Shown one piece after another: positions 1 to 6,249 of a stretch of 10,648 nt of DNA. The DNA comes from Firmicutes bacterium UBA994 (GTDB lineage Bacteria; Bacillota; UBA994), in the NCBI GenBank assembly GCA_002292025.1, contig DBBC01000114.1, forward strand, positions 232-10,879, in the 5' to 3' direction. The position numbers and the translations under genes were made by a program. The notes below the pieces were generated by a model. The model saw nothing but the letters and a program-made list of their open reading frames with translations, was not told where the DNA came from and made no database searches. Within the stretch, counting starts at the first letter, position 1; each line of letters begins with the position of its first letter.

Positions 1-134
1 TGATCGTGATGACCTAAGGCTTTTGCTTTATGACTTGGTGGTTTATGGCTGGTTGGTTTTCTCCCGAGCTGACCGCGCTTCTTCTGCTGTTCGCGCAGGG
101 CATCTCCGGCAATGTCTTGATGGCCTTCGTGCAT
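1..134 (-). CDS. His/Lys-rich protein of unknown function, N-terminal part (runs off the left edge)
   Basis: An open frame reads leftward from an ATG at 134 and stays open for 44 codons to the window edge. The start is well supported: an AAGGAGGT ribosome binding site lies 7 nt upstream (142-149) and a good promoter lies at 200-228. The visible protein begins MHEGHQDIAGDALREQ. It then turns basic and rich in His, Pro and Lys, with several His spaced through the first 44 residues and a His-His pair at the cut edge. No membrane segment, signal peptide or recognisable domain is visible. A His-rich N-terminus can occur in metal-handling proteins, but that is only a guess here. It has its own promoter, so it is probably a separate unit from folK upstream. 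I do not recognise the family. Confidence 0.6.
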   Translation of the reverse strand, partial: MHEGHQDIAGDALREQQKKRGQLGRKPTSHKPPSHKAKALGHHD

Positions 135-141
135 GCGTTAA

Positions 142-149
142 ACCTCCTT
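142..149 (-). promoter_or_regulatory. Ribosome binding site of the His/Lys-rich gene
   Basis: AAGGAGGT on the minus strand, 7 nt before the ATG at 134. It is a near-perfect Shine-Dalgarno match and is the main reason for accepting this small, truncated frame as a gene. Confidence 0.75.
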
Positions 150-156
150 CCGCTAA

Positions 157-186
157 CCCTCTCCCTTACATATCCCCCTGGGAGGG
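157..186 (-). promoter_or_regulatory. Possible 5'-UTR hairpin before the His/Lys-rich gene
   Basis: On the minus strand CCCTCCC (186-180) can pair with GGGAGAGGG (165-157), giving seven G-C-rich pairs with one bulged A and a loop of about 14 nt. It lies between the predicted promoter and the ribosome binding site, so it would be in the leader of the transcript. There is no T-run after it, so it does not look like an intrinsic terminator. A role in mRNA stability or translation is possible but unproven. Confidence 0.3.
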
Positions 187-199
187 TTGCGCTGAGGCA

Positions 200-228
200 A
201 TTGTAACAACAATCCCACTCCCCGTCAA
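200..228 (-). promoter_or_regulatory. Sigma-70-type promoter with extended -10, reading leftward
   Basis: Minus strand: TTGACG (228-223), a 17-nt spacer, then TACAAT (205-200), preceded by TGT, which gives the TGn extended -10 element. Both boxes match the sigma-70/SigA consensus at five of six positions and the spacing is ideal. Transcription would start near 193 and reach the ATG at 134 after a leader of roughly 60 nt. Confidence 0.7.
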
Positions 229-297
229 GCGAGTATGGGACGCTTTTGATCGGACAGTGATATTGTCACCCTGTAGGGGAAATCATCAGCAATACGG

Positions 298-771
298 TCA
301 CACCTGCTTGCGCTTAAGAAGTTCTTCATGCAGATGGCGTACGGTGTTACCGGCAGGCGGCACCGTGACCAAAGGAGCAATCTGGGCCAGCGGGGCCAAA
401 ACAAACTCGCGCTCGCACATGCGCGGATGCGGGATAACGAGTTCCTCGTCAGATATGCACTCTTGATCATAGAGAAGTATATCAACGTCGAGTGTGCGCG
501 GGCCCAAGCGGATACTGCGTACACGGCCCGCCGCCTGCTCAATCTGCTGCACCGCGTACAGTAGGGCGTGGGGACTAAGTGTTGTCTCTATCAGAACAGC
601 AGTGTTCAAGAATTTGCCTTGTGCTATGTATCCCACAGGGTCTGTCTCCAGCGTGTCCGCCACGCTCAGCACCGTGACGCCCGGGGTGCGCTCTAGGGCA
701 TCGATCGCTAGGCTGAGTGCTTTTTTTCTGTCGCCGAGGTTGCTGCCCAGACTAAGGTAAGCGCGCGCCAC
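298..771 (-). CDS. folK: 2-amino-4-hydroxy-6-hydroxymethyldihydropteridine pyrophosphokinase (HPPK)
   Basis: FolK transfers pyrophosphate from ATP to 6-hydroxymethyl-7,8-dihydropterin, making the pterin substrate that FolP joins to p-aminobenzoate. The 157-residue length is typical for a stand-alone HPPK. The N-terminal YLSLGSNLGDR is the pterin/ATP-site start of the family. The family signature follows at about 88-99 (RLGPRTLDVDIL), with the two Mg-binding aspartates D95 and D97, and then IPHPR (113-117). The usual aromatic residue before GPR is Leu (L89) here. The start is a GTG at 771 with only a purine-rich AGAGAGAAG upstream. It lies inside the end of folB (20-nt overlap), so translational coupling is likely. 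It is the last gene of the leftward folate run. No intrinsic terminator follows. Confidence 0.95.
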   Translation of the reverse strand: MARAYLSLGSNLGDRKKALSLAIDALERTPGVTVLSVADTLETDPVGYIAQGKFLNTAVLIETTLSPHALLYAVQQIEQAAGRVRSIRLGPRTLDVDILLYDQECISDEELVIPHPRMCEREFVLAPLAQIAPLVTVPPAGNTVRHLHEELLKRKQV

Positions 772-1129
772 TGACTTGACTTCTCTCTATTTCTACGCCT
801 GCAAAATCCATCATTACATCTAGGGGAGGATGCAGCTTCTTTACCGTTACACGTACAGAAAAAGCTCCCAAAGCCAACACCGCCGCCGCAATGCTCTCCG
901 CTACCGTCTCCAGCAACCGGCAGGCATGTCCCTCCACAATCTCCTTCACGGTCTGACAGACAGTGGCATAATCGAGCGTGAGAGATAAGTCGTCAGACAG
1001 AGCGGCAGGCCGCACATCGCACTCTATCTCCAGCGAAACGGAAAAGCGCTGCCCGAGCACTGTTTCTTCTGGCAAAGCGCCGTGGTAGCCGTAGAACAAC
1101 ATGTTGGCAAGCAGCAGCTTATCTGCCAT
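752..1129 (-). CDS. folB: Dihydroneopterin aldolase
   Basis: FolB cleaves 7,8-dihydroneopterin to 6-hydroxymethyl-7,8-dihydropterin and glycolaldehyde, feeding FolK. The 125-residue protein has the usual DHNA layout: YGYHGALPEE near 13-22 with the substrate-binding glutamate region, GQRF (26-29), LDYATV with Y54, LLETVAE with E74, and VRVTVKKLHPP with the expected catalytic lysine at K97/K98. The ATG at 1129 shares one base with the folP stop (TAATG), a tight coupling, and its own stop lies 20 nt inside folK. The enzyme family works as a cytosolic oligomer. The closest alternative, a FolX-type epimerase, is less likely given the position between folP and folK. Confidence 0.95.
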   Translation of the reverse strand: MADKLLLANMLFYGYHGALPEETVLGQRFSVSLEIECDVRPAALSDDLSLTLDYATVCQTVKEIVEGHACRLLETVAESIAAAVLALGAFSVRVTVKKLHPPLDVMMDFAGVEIERSQVSGARLP

Positions 1130-1938
1130 TAGTTAACCCCTCCTCGCATCAAAGCGTCTGTCATGCGCGCAACTCGCTTCATAGCCCTCACATCGTGAAC
1201 GCGCACTATCTTCGCCCCTTGCACGACACTATACGCTACCGTAGCGGCAGTGCCTTCTAATCGATCGTCTACTGGGAGCCCAAGCACATGTCCAATCATG
1301 CCTTTGCGCGACGTGCCCACCAGCACGGGAAAACCAAGGTCAACAATTTCACTTAAATGCCGCATCACTACGAGGTTTTGCGTCCATGTTTTGCCAAACC
1401 CAAAGCCAGGGTCGAGTATAATGTTGGCTTTATTCACCCCGGCCAGCAGCGCATCGTCGACCAAGGCGCAGAGATCACGCTTAATCTCCCCTACTAGGTC
1501 TTGGTAGATTGGCTCGCTGCGGTTGTGCACCAAGCAGATAGGCACATTGGCGGCGGCGGCCAGCGCGAGCATGGCGGGGTCTCGCTGCCCGCCCCACACA
1601 TCATTAAGCATGGCGGCTCCTTCCTCTAACGCCATGCGGGCAATCTCGGCCTTATACGTGTCGATAGATACCGGCGTGGCAGTGGCACGGCACACTGCCC
1701 GTACCACCGGAACTACGCGCCGAGCTTCGTCCTGCATCGTGAGCGGTGTAGCACCGGGCCGCGTAGACTCACCGCCTATGTCGATGATATCTGCGCCTTG
1801 CGCCACCATTTCTAAGGCATGCTCTACCGCACGTTCAGGGTCTAGGTATGCCCCACCGTCAGAAAACGAGTCCGGCGTAACGTTAAGTATGCCCATAATC
1901 AGGGTGCGCTGCGAAAAATCTAAACCCCGACTATCCAT
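1129..1938 (-). CDS. folP: Dihydropteroate synthase
   Basis: FolP condenses 6-hydroxymethyl-dihydropterin pyrophosphate with p-aminobenzoate to give 7,8-dihydropteroate; it is the target of sulfonamides. All hallmark motifs are present in the 269-residue TIM-barrel protein: NVTPDSFSDGG (19-29), DIGGESTRPGA (53-63), SIDT (91-94), ND (112-113), DPGFGFGK (176-183), GTSRKG (208-213) and RVHDV (246-250). The VHNRSEP segment near 137 is the Bacillota-style version of this loop. I chose the ATG at 1938 over the GTG at 1941 because a GGGAGG ribosome site then sits at a better distance and the ATG overlaps the folE stop as TGATG. The stop overlaps folB by one base. Confidence 0.97.
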   Translation of the reverse strand: MDSRGLDFSQRTLIMGILNVTPDSFSDGGAYLDPERAVEHALEMVAQGADIIDIGGESTRPGATPLTMQDEARRVVPVVRAVCRATATPVSIDTYKAEIARMALEEGAAMLNDVWGGQRDPAMLALAAAANVPICLVHNRSEPIYQDLVGEIKRDLCALVDDALLAGVNKANIILDPGFGFGKTWTQNLVVMRHLSEIVDLGFPVLVGTSRKGMIGHVLGLPVDDRLEGTAATVAYSVVQGAKIVRVHDVRAMKRVARMTDALMRGGVN

Positions 1939-2507
1939 CACTGCCCTCCCTTGATTAGTGCCAGCGCCTCGGTACGGGTGATATGGTTAGTGCGGAAAAT
2001 ACCCCGCACCGCAGAAGTAATCGTTTTTGCACCAGGTTTCTTCACACCGCGGATGGTCATGCACAGATGTTCGGCCTCAATTACGACCAGCGTTCCCTTA
2101 GCATTTAGCCTGTGCATAATGGTGTCGGCAATTTGCGTGGTCAGACGCTCCTGCAGCTGCGGCCGGCGCGAGAGTGTTTCAACTACGCGCGCTAACTTGC
2201 TTAGGCCGGATATCTTTTTAGGATGGGGAATATAGGCCACGTGTGCCTTGCCATAAAATGGCAGCAAGTGGTGCTCGCACATGGAATACAGGCTGATGTC
2301 CTTAACCAACACCATTTCATCATGCCGTTCTGCATAAAAACATTTCTCGAGGTGCGCGCCTGGGTCGGTCACCAGACCAGAAAACACCTCTGCGTACATT
2401 TTGGCCACGCGCGCCGGCGTCTCTCGCAGGCCTTCGCGGTCCGGGTCCTCCCCCACCGCCTCGAGGATCATGCGCACAGCTACTTCTATTTTGGCGTGAT
2501 CAATCAT
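1938..2507 (-). CDS. folE: GTP cyclohydrolase I, zinc type (IA)
   Basis: FolE converts GTP to 7,8-dihydroneopterin triphosphate plus formate, the entry step of folate synthesis. The 189-residue protein has the conserved block of the type IA family: VKDISLYSMCEHH, with zinc ligands C77 and H80 and the catalytic-region H79, SKLARVVE (103-110), and the third zinc ligand C149 in EHLCMTIRG. The CEHH and EHLC motifs place it in the zinc-dependent class, not the metal-promiscuous FolE2 (IB) class. The ATG at 2507 comes 6 nt after the stop of the sensor gene and has no visible Shine-Dalgarno sequence, so reinitiation or coupling from the sensor gene is likely. The stop overlaps the folP start by one base. 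The later phosphatase step between FolE and FolB has no gene in this window. Confidence 0.97.
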   Translation of the reverse strand: MIDHAKIEVAVRMILEAVGEDPDREGLRETPARVAKMYAEVFSGLVTDPGAHLEKCFYAERHDEMVLVKDISLYSMCEHHLLPFYGKAHVAYIPHPKKISGLSKLARVVETLSRRPQLQERLTTQIADTIMHRLNAKGTLVVIEAEHLCMTIRGVKKPGAKTITSAVRGIFRTNHITRTEALALIKGGQ

Positions 2508-2513
2508 GCTAGG

Positions 2514-3335
2514 TTATTGAATCGTCAGCTTGGCGGCAAGAGTCTTTAGCTCTTCCAGTGCGGAAGCGATTTCCTGCACTGCCGCCACCACCTCGTCTAA
2601 GGACTCGGATTGTTGCTTAGTGACGTTGTCGATAAGTCTTGCGTCCCGCACAATCTCCGTACTCGAACTGCGTATTCCTTTTATGATTTCTTCGATTTTA
2701 GCTACGGACTGCGTGCTACTTTTGGCCAGCTTGCGAATCTCCGCGGCAACAACGCCAAATCCCCGCCCATGCTCCCCTGCCCTCGCCGCTTCAATAGCTG
2801 CGTTAAGACCCAGCAAGTTTGACTGTTCGGCGACGGACTTAATAAATTGCAAGATGGTATCTGTCTCCCTAACGTTCGCCGCGGATTCCGCGCTATGCCC
2901 ATGCAATCGCTGGCCGATGCCGTTAAGTTCAGCCGCTACCCCGGCAATTTTCTCGATGGTGGAAGTGATGTGCTGCATGTTGTTGGAGAGCTCATTCGTA
3001 ACGTGAGCTAGACCTTCCTGGCGCTCCACGTTTTCCGCAAAAGCAACCGCGCCAATTATTTCCTCCCCTTCCAGCAGCGGGATCGCAATCCCGACATAGG
3101 GAAAGCCGAAGAGCTCGGGCCCTACGCGCGCGGCTTTTCTGGTCCCCTCGCGCATGGCCAAATCTACCAGCATACCCCTCTTTATCTCTTGACCGGGGGA
3201 AATCTTGTGGTCAATGCTTTTGCCTTTTTCGTAGTGCAGGTAGCGTTCTTTATCCACCACGGTGACGGCAACGTCCGCTGTGAGCAGATGTTTCAGATGT
3301 GGCGCTACAATGACAAACGCCTCTAATATGTTCAC
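2514..3335 (-). CDS. Soluble methyl-accepting chemotaxis-type sensor (YfmS-like)
   Basis: A 273-residue cytoplasmic transducer with no membrane segment. Residues 1 to about 105 form a small globular sensor domain that resembles the N-terminus of Bacillus subtilis YfmS (APHLKHLL, a VTVVD strand, FGFPYVGIAIPL, then a strand ending GAVAF). From about 115 the rest is coiled coil. The chemoreceptor hairpin tip is intact at 170-204, with EQSNLLGLNAAIEAARAGE and GRGFGVVAAEIRKLA, which is where CheA and CheW normally dock. The short helical arms leave limited room for methylation sites. The start is a GTG at 3335 with GAGGGA about 6 nt upstream. It lies 35 nt after the transporter gene and 6 nt before folE, in the same direction. 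The ligand is unknown. Its place beside a metal transporter makes a metal or redox cue possible, but that is inference. Confidence 0.88.
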   Translation of the reverse strand: MNILEAFVIVAPHLKHLLTADVAVTVVDKERYLHYEKGKSIDHKISPGQEIKRGMLVDLAMREGTRKAARVGPELFGFPYVGIAIPLLEGEEIIGAVAFAENVERQEGLAHVTNELSNNMQHITSTIEKIAGVAAELNGIGQRLHGHSAESAANVRETDTILQFIKSVAEQSNLLGLNAAIEAARAGEHGRGFGVVAAEIRKLAKSSTQSVAKIEEIIKGIRSSSTEIVRDARLIDNVTKQQSESLDEVVAAVQEIASALEELKTLAAKLTIQ

Positions 3336-3370
3336 TACAATCCCTCACTCTACACTTCTTTCCCTTTGCA

Positions 3371-4636
3371 TCAGACCAACGCCGCAAGCCAGTTCCAAGC
3401 CGCTGCCAGAACGGCAAAAATATCGGTATTAAGTTCCAACCAGTATGCACCGAGACCAATAAGTGCGGCCGGAATAGTGGTGACAATTACTGCCATCCCA
3501 GCCGAACGCCGATCGAGGGCAATCAACGGCAGTATGGCGTCGCCGTCTTGCGAAATAGCGTTTGCCAAAAGCGCCGCAAAGGGCAAGTGCCCTTGCATAA
3601 ACAACGTAACAAAAATTATCTGCGGCCCACACCCGGGAATCATACCCACGAGTGCGCCAATCAACACCGCGGCAATCCCCGCGGTTCTAAGCGCTGACTC
3701 AATCAGCTGCTCACCCTGCGCGTAGTCGCCGCCGCCAAGCCCAAGCACAGCAAGCTCATAGGCTAAAAGGCCTACAAATACCCACGTGATGACAAAGGCA
3801 GTCTCTTGCGCGTTGTGAATCAGCGTTTCGCGCCAGGAGGTTACCTTTTGCTCTGTTTCCTCGTGCGTGTCACTTGCCAGCAGCTTTTTGCCAAACAACA
3901 TCCACGCTATGGACATGACAGTGCCTGCTACGCCCACAATCAGTCCAAGATTAGGCACTACTAAGGCGTTAATGTCGACTTGAAACAAGCCGAGCACGCC
4001 GAGCACCAACCCTATGCCAAGCAACAGCCAGTACCACAAGTACCCGTGATGCGTGATGCGGTATGCCAAAGTGTCGGTGGCCGGATGTCCACGAGCAACG
4101 TGGTGGAGAGCCCAGTCGATGTCATCGCCCTCTGCATGTCCGATATGCGGCACGCGCACCGTATGGCGTACATGGCTGTGCCGCTTTTTTTGTTCCTTCT
4201 TGCTGGCCTTGCTCCTTTCATAGGCATCGCGCAATTTAATGCCAATCCGCGTGCTGTCGACAACGTATCCCGTTAAAATCCCAACTAGTACAGCAACAGC
4301 ACTGACCACCAGATACTGGAGTGGGATGCCGGCAATCATCACAAACGAAGAATCTCCGGTAGTGGCGATGAGTGCGGCCACTACCGCGCCAAACGTTACC
4401 GAGCCCCGCACAAAAAGAGGCATCAGGAAGATTGTGCCGCCACATCCCGGTGTAACTCCGAGCAACGCGCCAAAGACGGGCTGCCACCGCTTAGACTTAG
4501 TGATAGTGGCCACGAAGCGACCCGACATTTTGTAGTTAATATACCCAAACAAGAGCAGCACCGCTCCCACAAACACGCCGATATCTACAAATGCACCCGC
4601 GGCGCTAGCGAGAATTAATTCCAGAACTTTTTCCAC
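3371..4636 (-). CDS. Putative manganese/heavy-metal transporter, 10-TM PGCG family
   Basis: A 421-residue polytopic membrane protein with about ten hydrophobic segments. It contains two matching halves: FGALLGVTPGCGG near 55-67 and IGALVGMIPGCGP near 326-338. Each is followed by an FxxxLF segment, a small-residue helix, and TTGDSS (92-97) or SQDGDA (362-367). This is the pattern of the family known as putative manganese transporters or 10-TM heavy-metal exporters (DUF2899/ArsP_2, from memory). Between the halves a cytoplasmic loop (about 126-197) is Lys-rich and then carries ten His between 153 and 197, plausibly a metal-binding or sensing loop. The start is the GTG at 4636, with GAGGAGGT 8 nt upstream; the frame stays open further upstream without a supported start. 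It heads the leftward run. The metal and direction of transport cannot be settled from sequence. Confidence 0.82.
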   Translation of the reverse strand: MEKVLELILASAAGAFVDIGVFVGAVLLLFGYINYKMSGRFVATITKSKRWQPVFGALLGVTPGCGGTIFLMPLFVRGSVTFGAVVAALIATTGDSSFVMIAGIPLQYLVVSAVAVLVGILTGYVVDSTRIGIKLRDAYERSKASKKEQKKRHSHVRHTVRVPHIGHAEGDDIDWALHHVARGHPATDTLAYRITHHGYLWYWLLLGIGLVLGVLGLFQVDINALVVPNLGLIVGVAGTVMSIAWMLFGKKLLASDTHEETEQKVTSWRETLIHNAQETAFVITWVFVGLLAYELAVLGLGGGDYAQGEQLIESALRTAGIAAVLIGALVGMIPGCGPQIIFVTLFMQGHLPFAALLANAISQDGDAILPLIALDRRSAGMAVIVTTIPAALIGLGAYWLELNTDIFAVLAAAWNWLAALV

Positions 4637-4644
4637 TATAAAAG

Positions 4645-4652
4645 ACCTCCTC
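4645..4652 (-). promoter_or_regulatory. Ribosome binding site fixing the transporter start
   Basis: GAGGAGGT on the minus strand, 8 nt before the GTG at 4636. It decides the start against a 66-residue N-terminal extension that is open in frame back to 4834. That extension would cross the gltX promoter and the first codons of gltX on the other strand. Confidence 0.8.
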
Positions 4653-4669
4653 TGATTTGGTGTTGTCAG

Positions 4670-4698
4670 ACGGCGATTAGACTCCCTTCTTTCGCCGT
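4670..4698 (-). promoter_or_regulatory. Hairpin in the leader of the transporter/folate run
   Basis: ACGGCGA and TCGCCGT form a perfect 7-bp stem around a 15-nt purine-rich loop, 34 nt upstream of the transporter start codon. It is in the right place for leader control of the transporter or the whole run, or for an operator in the shared divergent region. I could not match it to the manganese (yybP-ykoY) riboswitch, whose conserved core I did not find. No convincing promoter for the leftward run was recognised either; a TCTAAT box inside the loop has no partner -35 at a normal distance. Confidence 0.3.
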
Positions 4699-4732
4699 TC
4701 ATTGCCCAAATCCTGCCTGTCTGCGCGCGGTC

Positions 4733-4761
4733 TTGACACTGCGGGGGCGAAACTGTAGATT
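4733..4761 (+). promoter_or_regulatory. Sigma-70-type promoter of gltX
   Basis: A perfect TTGACA (4733-4738), a 17-nt spacer and TAGATT (4756-4761). Transcription would start near 4768, giving a leader of only about 30 nt before gltX. That is too short for a T-box or other riboswitch, so gltX is probably expressed without leader-RNA control. Confidence 0.78.
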
Positions 4762-4781
4762 GAGTCATAAAGAAGATACAC

Positions 4782-4788
4782 AAGGAGG
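4782..4788 (+). promoter_or_regulatory. Ribosome binding site of gltX
   Basis: AAGGAGG, 9 nt before the GTG at 4798 and 4 nt before an out-of-frame ATG at 4793. The ATG opens a frame of only two codons (ATG CTG TGA) whose stop overlaps the GTG as GTGA. The GTG is therefore the real gltX start, and the ATG may compete for or hand on ribosomes. Confidence 0.8.
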
Positions 4789-4797
4789 CGGCATGCT

Positions 4798-6249
4798 GTG
4801 ACCAGCGCCAAGCCCGTGCGAGTACGCATCGCACCTAGCCCCACCGGGGACGCTCATGTAGGAACCGGACGCACTGCATTGTATGACTACCTCTTCGTGC
4901 GGCAAACCGGCGGGACATTTATTATGCGCATTGACGACACCGACTTAGCCCGCAACACCGCGCATGCGGAGGCGGGCGTATATCAAGGACTGCATTGGCT
5001 GGGCCTTGACTGGACAGAGGGCCCTGACAAAGGTGGACCCCATGCGCCCTATCGGCAAAGCGAAAGGCTGCCGCTGTATCACAGGTATGCCGAACAACTG
5101 TTGACGACAGGGCATGCCTACCACTGCTTCTGCACCGCGGAGGAGCTTGAAGCTGAACGAGCTCTGCAAACTGCGTCTAAAGAAGACCCCCGCTACAGCG
5201 GCAAGTGTCGGGACTTGTCAGCATCTGCAAAGGAGGCGCTCACCGCCTCCGGCAAAATCCCCACCGTTCGTCTTAGAGTCAAAGGTGGGGTGATCGGGTT
5301 TAACGACTTGGTGCGCGGTCGGATTGAAACCGATACATCGCTGATGGGTGATTTTATTATTGTCAAGTCTAACGGTATCCCCGTCTACAATTACGCCACC
5401 GTCGTTGACGACTACCTAATGGAGATAACGCATGTGACACGGGCGGCAGAACATATCGTCAACACCTTCCCCCAACTTTTAATCTATGACAGTCTGGGGT
5501 GGCCTACACCTCATTTTGCTCACTTTAGCACCATGCTCAATGAAGACAAAAGCAAGCTCAGCAAGCGCAAGGGAGCGACCTATATTGGGCAGTACGCCGA
5601 AATGGGGTACCTGCCCGAGGCCATGGTGAACTTTCTTGCTTTCCTTGGCTGGAGCCCGGGTCAAAGCGACGAGGAAATGTACACGCTAGACGAACTTGTG
5701 GAGAAGTTTTCCTTTGCGCGCTGCACCCCAAGTAACGCTATCTTCGATGTAAAAAAGCTAGATTGGCTAAATGCCAAATGGATACGCAGGCTCGCACCTG
5801 CAGACCTAGCCGTGAGAGTCTTGCCCTTCTTGCGCAAGGCAGGTCTTGTGGAGAACGAAGTAGACCTCGGCTGGCTAACGCGCATGACAACACTCATCCA
5901 AGAGCGCATGGTGCGCTTAGACGATGCGCCGACTGTGGCCTCGATTTTCTTTCGCGAACCCACACCGGCCGTGGAGGAAATACGCGCTATGTTGGCGGGC
6001 GTCGACGGCAAAGCCATACTTGCCGCGGTGGCGACAACACTGGCAAGCGTGACCTGGGCTGAAGCAGATATTGAGACCGCACTACGCAAGCTACAGGCAG
6101 ACCTCGGCTTAAGCACTAAGATCTTCTTTATGACGCTGCGCCTCGCGGCTACCGGCAGTAAAGTTTCTCCTCCCCTGTTTGCCAGCATCGAGGTTATCGG
6201 GCGCGAGCGCATGCTAAAGCGCCTTGCCGGTTTGATATCAGCGACCTAA
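4798..6249 (+). CDS. gltX: Glutamyl-tRNA synthetase
   Basis: GltX charges tRNA with glutamate in the cytosol. The 483-residue protein is a full-length class I synthetase. The ATP-site motif is PSPTGDAHVGT (13-23, the HIGH variant), followed by MRIDDTD (43-49). A C-x-C-x24-C pattern (C110, C112, C137) marks the small zinc-binding-type insertion. RAAEHIVNT lies at 215-223 and KLSKRKGAT at 253-261 is the KMSKS-type loop. The anticodon-binding helical region follows. Aligned from memory with the Thermus enzyme, R370 falls at the position of its Arg358, a residue linked to discrimination of tRNA-Glu from tRNA-Gln; that is not enough to settle specificity. The start is GTG at 4798. It is the only rightward gene, with its own promoter, and its last 12 nt overlap the end of lpdA on the other strand. 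Confidence 0.96.
   Translation: MTSAKPVRVRIAPSPTGDAHVGTGRTALYDYLFVRQTGGTFIMRIDDTDLARNTAHAEAGVYQGLHWLGLDWTEGPDKGGPHAPYRQSERLPLYHRYAEQLLTTGHAYHCFCTAEELEAERALQTASKEDPRYSGKCRDLSASAKEALTASGKIPTVRLRVKGGVIGFNDLVRGRIETDTSLMGDFIIVKSNGIPVYNYATVVDDYLMEITHVTRAAEHIVNTFPQLLIYDSLGWPTPHFAHFSTMLNEDKSKLSKRKGATYIGQYAEMGYLPEAMVNFLAFLGWSPGQSDEEMYTLDELVEKFSFARCTPSNAIFDVKKLDWLNAKWIRRLAPADLAVRVLPFLRKAGLVENEVDLGWLTRMTTLIQERMVRLDDAPTVASIFFREPTPAVEEIRAMLAGVDGKAILAAVATTLASVTWAEADIETALRKLQADLGLSTKIFFMTLRLAATGSKVSPPLFASIEVIGRERMLKRLAGLISAT

Noticed and set aside
230..297. Intrinsic terminator after folK
   Set aside because: Only short stems (such as CCCCTACAGGG) occur and no T-run follows on the minus strand.
23..466. 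Rightward open frame across the folK 3' end
   Set aside because: It is antisense to folK and the His/Lys-rich gene, has no ribosome site, and its composition is unlike a real protein. The same applies to other long antisense frames over folP, lpdA and gltX.
721..727. Run of seven A (minus strand) in folK as a slippery or phase-variable site
   Set aside because: It encodes the expected D-R-K-K of the family in frame, is short, and the gene is intact. No downstream structure suggests frameshifting.
4637..4797. Manganese (yybP-ykoY) riboswitch before the transporter
   Set aside because: A GGGAGT-like string occurs in the hairpin loop, but I could not find the rest of the conserved core or the expected multi-helix layout in 160 nt.
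4637..4834. 66-residue N-terminal extension of the transporter, open in frame
   Set aside because: It would cross the gltX promoter and first codons, has no ribosome site, and is not hydrophobic like the family. The GTG at 4636 has a strong GAGGAGGT at 8 nt.
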